A stretch of 53,989 bases of DNA from JBFEYJ01 sp041563315 (GTDB taxonomy: Bacteria; Pseudomonadota; Gammaproteobacteria; Thiohalomonadales; Thiohalomonadaceae), in the NCBI GenBank assembly GCA_041563315.1, contig JBFFNE010000012.1, forward strand, positions 1-53,989, written 5' to 3'. The translations under genes were made by a program, and so were the position numbers. Of the stretch, positions 50,479 to 53,989 are shown one piece after another. Under the pieces are notes generated by a model. That model ran no database searches. It saw only the letters and a list, made by a program, of their open reading frames with translations, and was not told where the DNA came from. How positions within the stretch are numbered: the stretch's first letter is position 1; each line of letters starts with the position of its first letter.

Positions 50479-51180
50479 CTATCCGGGTTTTCCCTGATAA
50501 CGGGTGGGGTCAGGCAGGCCCGCGGCAGCAAATCCTTCGGCACGCAAGCGGCAGGAGTCACAGCGGCCGCAGGCCAGGCCTTCAGCAGTGGGGTTATAAC
50601 AGGAGAGCGTCTGCGCATAGTCAACGCCGAGCCCAGTACCGGTGCGGATGATCTCCGCCTTACTTAGTTCGATAAGGGGTGCATGGATGGTCACCGGGTG
50701 GCCCTCCACTCCCGCCTTGGTAGCCAGATTGGCCATCTGCTCAAAGGCCTCGATGAACTCTGGGCGGCAGTCAGGGTAACCGGAATAGTCCACCGCATTG
50801 ACTCCGATAAAGATATCCCGTGCCGCCAGCACCTCCGCCCAGGCCAGCGCCAGTGACAGAAACACCGTATTGCGCGCCGGCACGTAGGTGACTGGTATGC
50901 CCTCAGCACCGCCGGCATCAGGGACCTCAATGGCATCATCGGTCAACGCAGAACCGCCGAACTGGCGCAGATCCAGCGTAAAGGTACGGTGCTCTGCCGC
51001 ATCCAGGCTTTCCGCCACTTCCGCCGAGGCAGCCAGCTCACAACGATGACGCTGACCATAATCGAAACTCAGGGCATAGCACTCAAAACCCTGCTCACGC
51101 GCAATCGCCAAGGTCGTGGCCGAATCCAGCCCGCCCGATACCAATACCACTGCCCTTTTGGTCGCCATTTGTGACGTCAT
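50479..51180 (-). CDS. queC: 7-cyano-7-deazaguanine synthase QueC
   Basis: A 233-residue enzyme converting CDG to preQ0 in queuosine synthesis with ATP. The PP-loop SGGLDSATTLA and the zinc site C---...CGRCDSCRLR (CNPTAEGLACGRCDSC) are intact. Start ATG at 51180, or the fifth codon (MATKRAVVLVSGG). It lies downstream of queE on the same strand, separated by a long heptamer repeat. Confidence 0.96.
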   Translation of the reverse strand: MTSQMATKRAVVLVSGGLDSATTLAIAREQGFECYALSFDYGQRHRCELAASAEVAESLDAAEHRTFTLDLRQFGGSALTDDAIEVPDAGGAEGIPVTYVPARNTVFLSLALAWAEVLAARDIFIGVNAVDYSGYPDCRPEFIEAFEQMANLATKAGVEGHPVTIHAPLIELSKAEIIRTGTGLGVDYAQTLSCYNPTAEGLACGRCDSCRLRAEGFAAAGLPDPTRYQGKPG

Positions 51181-51196
51181 AGGTTCTCTGCTTTAG

Positions 51197-51343
51197 TCAT
51201 CACTCATCACTCATCACTCATCACTCATCACTCATCACTCATCACTCATCACTCATCACTCATCAGTCATCAGTCATCAGTCATCAGTCATCAGTCATCA
51301 GTCATCAGTCATCAGTCATCAGTCATCAGTCATCAGTCATCAG
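51197..51343. repeat. Heptanucleotide tandem repeat array (9 x TCATCAC then 12 x TCATCAG)
   Basis: 147 bp made of 21 perfect 7-bp units: nine TCATCAC (51197-51259) followed by twelve TCATCAG (51260-51343). The switch at one position marks a single substitution that then spread by tandem duplication. The block lies between queE and queC. An inverted copy of the adjoining 12-mer (51361-51372) links it to the repeat at 562-602. Such arrays are prone to slippage. Confidence 0.97.
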
Positions 51344-51398
51344 AAAATGATGCACCTTTACTGCCAACTGACAGCTGATTACTGACAACTTTAATTCT

Positions 51399-52076
51399 TT
51401 ATCTTCCCGGCTCGTCGCCCCAGAGGATTTTGTGCAGTTGCATCTGGAAGCGCACATCGAGGCGGTCTTCAAGGATCCACTCGGCAAGCTCTCGCGGTTC
51501 GATCTTGCCGAAACAGGGAGAGAACAGTACGGCACAGCGTTGGCTAAGCTCGTACTTCTCCACCACCGCTTTGGCCCATTCGTAATCGTTGCGATCACCA
51601 ATCACCAGCTTGACCTGATCGTGTGGTGTCAAATGCGGGATATTTTCGTATCGGTTGCGCGCCGCCTCACCGGAGAGTGGTGTCTTAATGTCCATCACCC
51701 GGCTGGCACGTGTATCGACACGTGAGATATCAAGAGAGCCACTGGTTTCCAGCGAAACCTCGTAACCGGCATCACAAAGACGAGTGAGGAGTGCGGTGCA
51801 CTCCTTTTGCGCCAGCGGCTCACCGCCGGTGACACAGACATGACGGACCTGGAAGTCCGCTACTGTCTGGGCCACGGCATCGAGACTCATCCACTCGCCA
51901 CCGCTAAAGGCATAGCTAGTATCGCAGTAGTGACAGCGCAGCGGACAGCCGGTCAGGCGCACGAAGACCGTCGGCCAGCCCACTGCATCCGCCTCTCCCT
52001 GCAAGGAGAGGAAAACTTCACTGATCCGCAACCGGCCACTCTGGCCGCTTGCGACCACCGCCTCCTCAACCCCCAT
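51399..52076 (-). CDS. queE: 7-carboxy-7-deazaguanine synthase QueE
   Basis: A 225-residue radical SAM enzyme forming CDG from CPH4 in queuosine synthesis. The radical SAM motif is the short CxxxCxxC form (CPLRCHYC), followed by DTSYAFSGG, and the SAM-binding TGGEPL is present. The start overlaps the cpoB stop by 11 bp, so it is read with the tol-pal genes. Confidence 0.95.
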   Translation of the reverse strand: MGVEEAVVASGQSGRLRISEVFLSLQGEADAVGWPTVFVRLTGCPLRCHYCDTSYAFSGGEWMSLDAVAQTVADFQVRHVCVTGGEPLAQKECTALLTRLCDAGYEVSLETSGSLDISRVDTRASRVMDIKTPLSGEAARNRYENIPHLTPHDQVKLVIGDRNDYEWAKAVVEKYELSQRCAVLFSPCFGKIEPRELAEWILEDRLDVRFQMQLHKILWGDEPGR

Positions 52077-52869
52077 TTTTGTTGATGCGTTTGAGCAGAT
52101 TACGGGCCTGCCCCGCCTCGGTCGAGTCTGGATATTGCTGTACCAGCTGTTGAAGTACGCTACGCGCCTGGTCCGCCTCTTTCAGCTCATAGTGACTATA
52201 ACCAATCTTGAGCATCGCCTCGGCGAGTTTGGGACTGTTGGGGTGATTCACCAGCAAGGCGTTGTAATCGGCGATCGCCTGCCTGAAATCCCGCTGGGCA
52301 TAACCGGCCTCGCCTAACCAGTACTGGGCGATATGGGCATAGCGGCCATCGGGATACTGCTTAATGAATTTACGAAAGGCCTCGGTGGCCTGGGCATAAC
52401 GCAATTCCCGCAACATATCGAAGGCCTGTTGATAGGCCTCACGCTCCTGCTGAATCCTCGCCTGGCCATTGGCCGGGGCAGCCGGCGGTCCAGAGTTCGC
52501 AACCTTCGGAGCAACGGGACTCGCCGTCAGCGGCAGGGAGCTGTTGACAGTCCCCCCGGAATTTACGGCCGGAGCGGAAGCCCCCCCTTCGCGTTCGATA
52601 CGCGACATACGACGATCGATATCCAGGTAGAGTTCACGTTGGCGCTCCTTCAGGCCACTCAGGGCATGCTGCTGCTCCTCAACCCGACCACGCAGCAACT
52701 GCACCTCCTGCTGCAGAGTATCAAGACGCTCCAACATCTCCAGCAAGGACTGACTGTTGACCACACGTTCAAGCCGTTCCAGCCGCTGCTCAACTGACGC
52801 CGCCTGAAGTGCAGGGGCAAAGCTCCCGGCAAGCAAGGCGAACACCACCCATTGACTTATTTTTCTCAT
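52066..52869 (-). CDS. cpoB: Cell division coordinator CpoB (YbgF)
   Basis: A 267-residue periplasmic protein that couples Tol-Pal constriction with peptidoglycan synthesis. It has a signal peptide (FALLAGSFAPALQA), an N-terminal trimerising coiled coil (VEQRLERLERVVNSQSLLEMLERLDTLQQEVQLL, then RVEEQQHALSGLKERQRELYLDIDRR), a Pro/Ala-rich linker and three TPRs. It starts 1 bp after pal. Confidence 0.95.
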   Translation of the reverse strand: MRKISQWVVFALLAGSFAPALQAASVEQRLERLERVVNSQSLLEMLERLDTLQQEVQLLRGRVEEQQHALSGLKERQRELYLDIDRRMSRIEREGGASAPAVNSGGTVNSSLPLTASPVAPKVANSGPPAAPANGQARIQQEREAYQQAFDMLRELRYAQATEAFRKFIKQYPDGRYAHIAQYWLGEAGYAQRDFRQAIADYNALLVNHPNSPKLAEAMLKIGYSHYELKEADQARSVLQQLVQQYPDSTEAGQARNLLKRINKNGG

Positions 52870-52870
52870 A

Positions 52871-53419
52871 TTAATATCCCGAATAGAGCAGTTCGACGCG
52901 ACGGTTCAGGCGCCACGCCTCTTCATCATGTCCCGGCGCCATCGGACGCTCCTCCCCAAAACTAATCACCTGAATCTGCTCAGCCGGGACCCCTTCCAGG
53001 TTGAGAATCCGCTCGATGGTCTTGGCACGACGCTCCCCCAGTGCGAGGTTGTATTCACGCGAGCCGCGCTCATCGCCATGCCCCTCCAGCACCAGCGTAA
53101 CGCTGGGCACCTCAGCCATAAAGCGGGCATGGGTGGAGAGTGCCTGTCGATCCTCGACACTCAATTCGCTGCTGTTGTAGTCGAAATAGAAGACTCGCTT
53201 ATAAAGCGGGGTACTCGGGTCGCTGAGTACCTCAGCAATTGGCCGTCCGGCAAAACTGCCACCTATCACCGCGGTGCCGGCCTGCGTCCCACTCGCCATT
53301 TCGGCACGACTCTCATCGACGGCCAATTCATCCTCACGGACGGTCGTGGTTCCGGTACACCCTTGTAATAACAACAGTAGCGCTGCCGCCACAGACAAAC
53401 CTGCATGCATCATCTTCAT
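52871..53419 (-). CDS. pal: Peptidoglycan-associated lipoprotein Pal
   Basis: A 182-residue outer-membrane lipoprotein (lipobox LLQGC) with an OmpA-like C-terminal domain that binds diaminopimelate-containing peptidoglycan (YFDYNSSELS, LEGHGDERGSREYNLALGERRA, RLNRRVEL). It is part of the Tol-Pal envelope system. It lies 11 bp after tolB. Confidence 0.97.
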   Translation of the reverse strand: MKMMHAGLSVAAALLLLLQGCTGTTTVREDELAVDESRAEMASGTQAGTAVIGGSFAGRPIAEVLSDPSTPLYKRVFYFDYNSSELSVEDRQALSTHARFMAEVPSVTLVLEGHGDERGSREYNLALGERRAKTIERILNLEGVPAEQIQVISFGEERPMAPGHDEEAWRLNRRVELLYSGY

Positions 53420-53430
53420 AACAATTCCCC

Positions 53431-53989
53431 CTATTGAGAGATAAACGGTGACCAGGCCGGTTCACGCACATCACCCTGGCTGGTTCCTAAACGTTGATGG
53501 GCCCGACCATCGACAGAGACGGCCTCCAGCACCCCACGGAAATTCCGCTCGGTGGCGAAGATAATCATGCTGCCGTTGGGCGCGAAACTGGGGGATTCGT
53601 CGAAGCGGCTGTCCGTCAGCACACGAACCGCACCGGTCTTCAGCTCCATCACGGCAATGCGGAACTGGTTGCCCTCGCCGCTAATCATCACCAGCTTGCT
53701 GCCATCCGGTGAAAAACTGGCGCGAGCGTTATAGAGACCTTCAAAGGTCACCCGCTGCGGCCGTCCCTGCGGACGGTAATTGTTGAGCGCCACACGATAG
53801 ATCTGTGGTTTGCCGCCGCGGTCGGAGGTAAACACCAGCGATCGGCCGTCCGGCGCCCAAGCCGGTTCAGTATCGATGGAGGGGCTGTTGGTAACCCGGA
53901 TCAACGCCTGGCTCTGCAGATCAAGGAGATAGATCTCCGGGTTACCATCGCGCGACATGGTCAGGGCAAGGCGGCGTCCATCAGGCGAC
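53431..53989 (-). CDS. tolB: Tol-Pal system protein TolB, 3' part
   Basis: The C-terminal 185 or so residues of TolB; the frame is open to the window edge, so the start lies beyond 53989. Repeated beta-propeller blades with SPDG/APDG-LVFTSDRGG and NPEIYLLDL motifs are visible. TolB is periplasmic and binds Pal. The ATG at 53958 is internal, not the gene start. Confidence 0.95.
   Translation of the reverse strand, partial: SPDGRRLALTMSRDGNPEIYLLDLQSQALIRVTNSPSIDTEPAWAPDGRSLVFTSDRGGKPQIYRVALNNYRPQGRPQRVTFEGLYNARASFSPDGSKLVMISGEGNQFRIAVMELKTGAVRVLTDSRFDESPSFAPNGSMIIFATERNFRGVLEAVSVDGRAHQRLGTSQGDVREPAWSPFISQ

Noticed and set aside
51197..51343. Possible CRISPR array
   Set aside because: The units are directly adjacent 7-mers with no spacers, and there are no cas genes.

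Overview
The window is a chromosomal segment of a gammaproteobacterium. The clues are the ilvBHC-pssA-leuA cluster, the tolB-pal-cpoB-queE-queC order, purM-purN divergent from a DUF2066 / CDP-alcohol phosphatidyltransferase / PerM / Hda block, a System I (ccmABCDEFGHI) cytochrome c maturation operon, and a rhombosortase. A YeeE/YedE sulfur-compound transporter, SoxW- and TlpA-like periplasmic thioredoxins and a very large investment in c-type haem suggest a sulfur-oxidising or metal-interacting lineage (Chromatiales or Sedimenticola-like). That placement is inference; no 16S gene is present.

Layout. 1-562: end of an ABC-2 permease gene. 605-3915 (minus): a FAD/iron-sulfur oxidoreductase followed by an exported Sel1/ankyrin protein. 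4100-9830 (plus): a four-gene set encoding a di-haem cytochrome b, a 21-haem cytochrome c, a 14-haem cytochrome c and an outer-membrane beta-barrel with a periplasmic N-terminal region. 9899-16954 (plus): the complete ccm operon. 17228-18808 (minus): prfC. 18918-22683 (plus): a FIST sensor and a PAS-PAS-GGDEF-EAL protein. 22629-30072 (minus): rimI, a UDG-like gene, leuA, pssA, ilvC, ilvH, ilvB. 30459-32864 (plus): a DUF4124 protein and proS. 32935-39712 is mostly minus: rhombosortase, acylphosphatase, an adaptor plus TolC, two thioredoxins, a UPF0114 protein, a LysM lipoprotein and a DUF4398 lipoprotein, with one plus-strand lytic transglycosylase. 39784-41107 (plus): arsC-like, wrbA-like and DUF2069 genes. 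41097-44650 (minus): hda, perM, pgsA-like, DUF2066. 44846-46476 (plus): purM-purN. 46614-53989 (minus): uup, tRNA-Lys, YeeE/YedE, queC, queE, cpoB, pal, tolB (cut by the window edge).

The most interesting part is 3900-9830. A di-haem membrane cytochrome b, two periplasmic multihaem cytochromes (35 haem sites in total) and a beta-barrel make a plausible inner-membrane-to-outer-membrane electron conduit, and the haem-attachment machinery follows 68 bp downstream. Just before the first gene is a triple direct repeat, CTTAAG-N5-CTTAAG-N5-TTTAAG. It has the 11-nt period of OmpR/PhoB-family sites and fits the published PmrA/QseB consensus. I do not recognise this exact set as a characterised pathway; the function is inferred from architecture.

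Other notable structure: a 21-copy heptanucleotide tandem repeat between queC and queE, with the same heptamer and an adjoining 12-mer in opposite orientation near position 570; several REP-like palindromes beginning with TAGGA; a possible attenuator before ilvB; and a UDG-like protein with altered active-site motifs.
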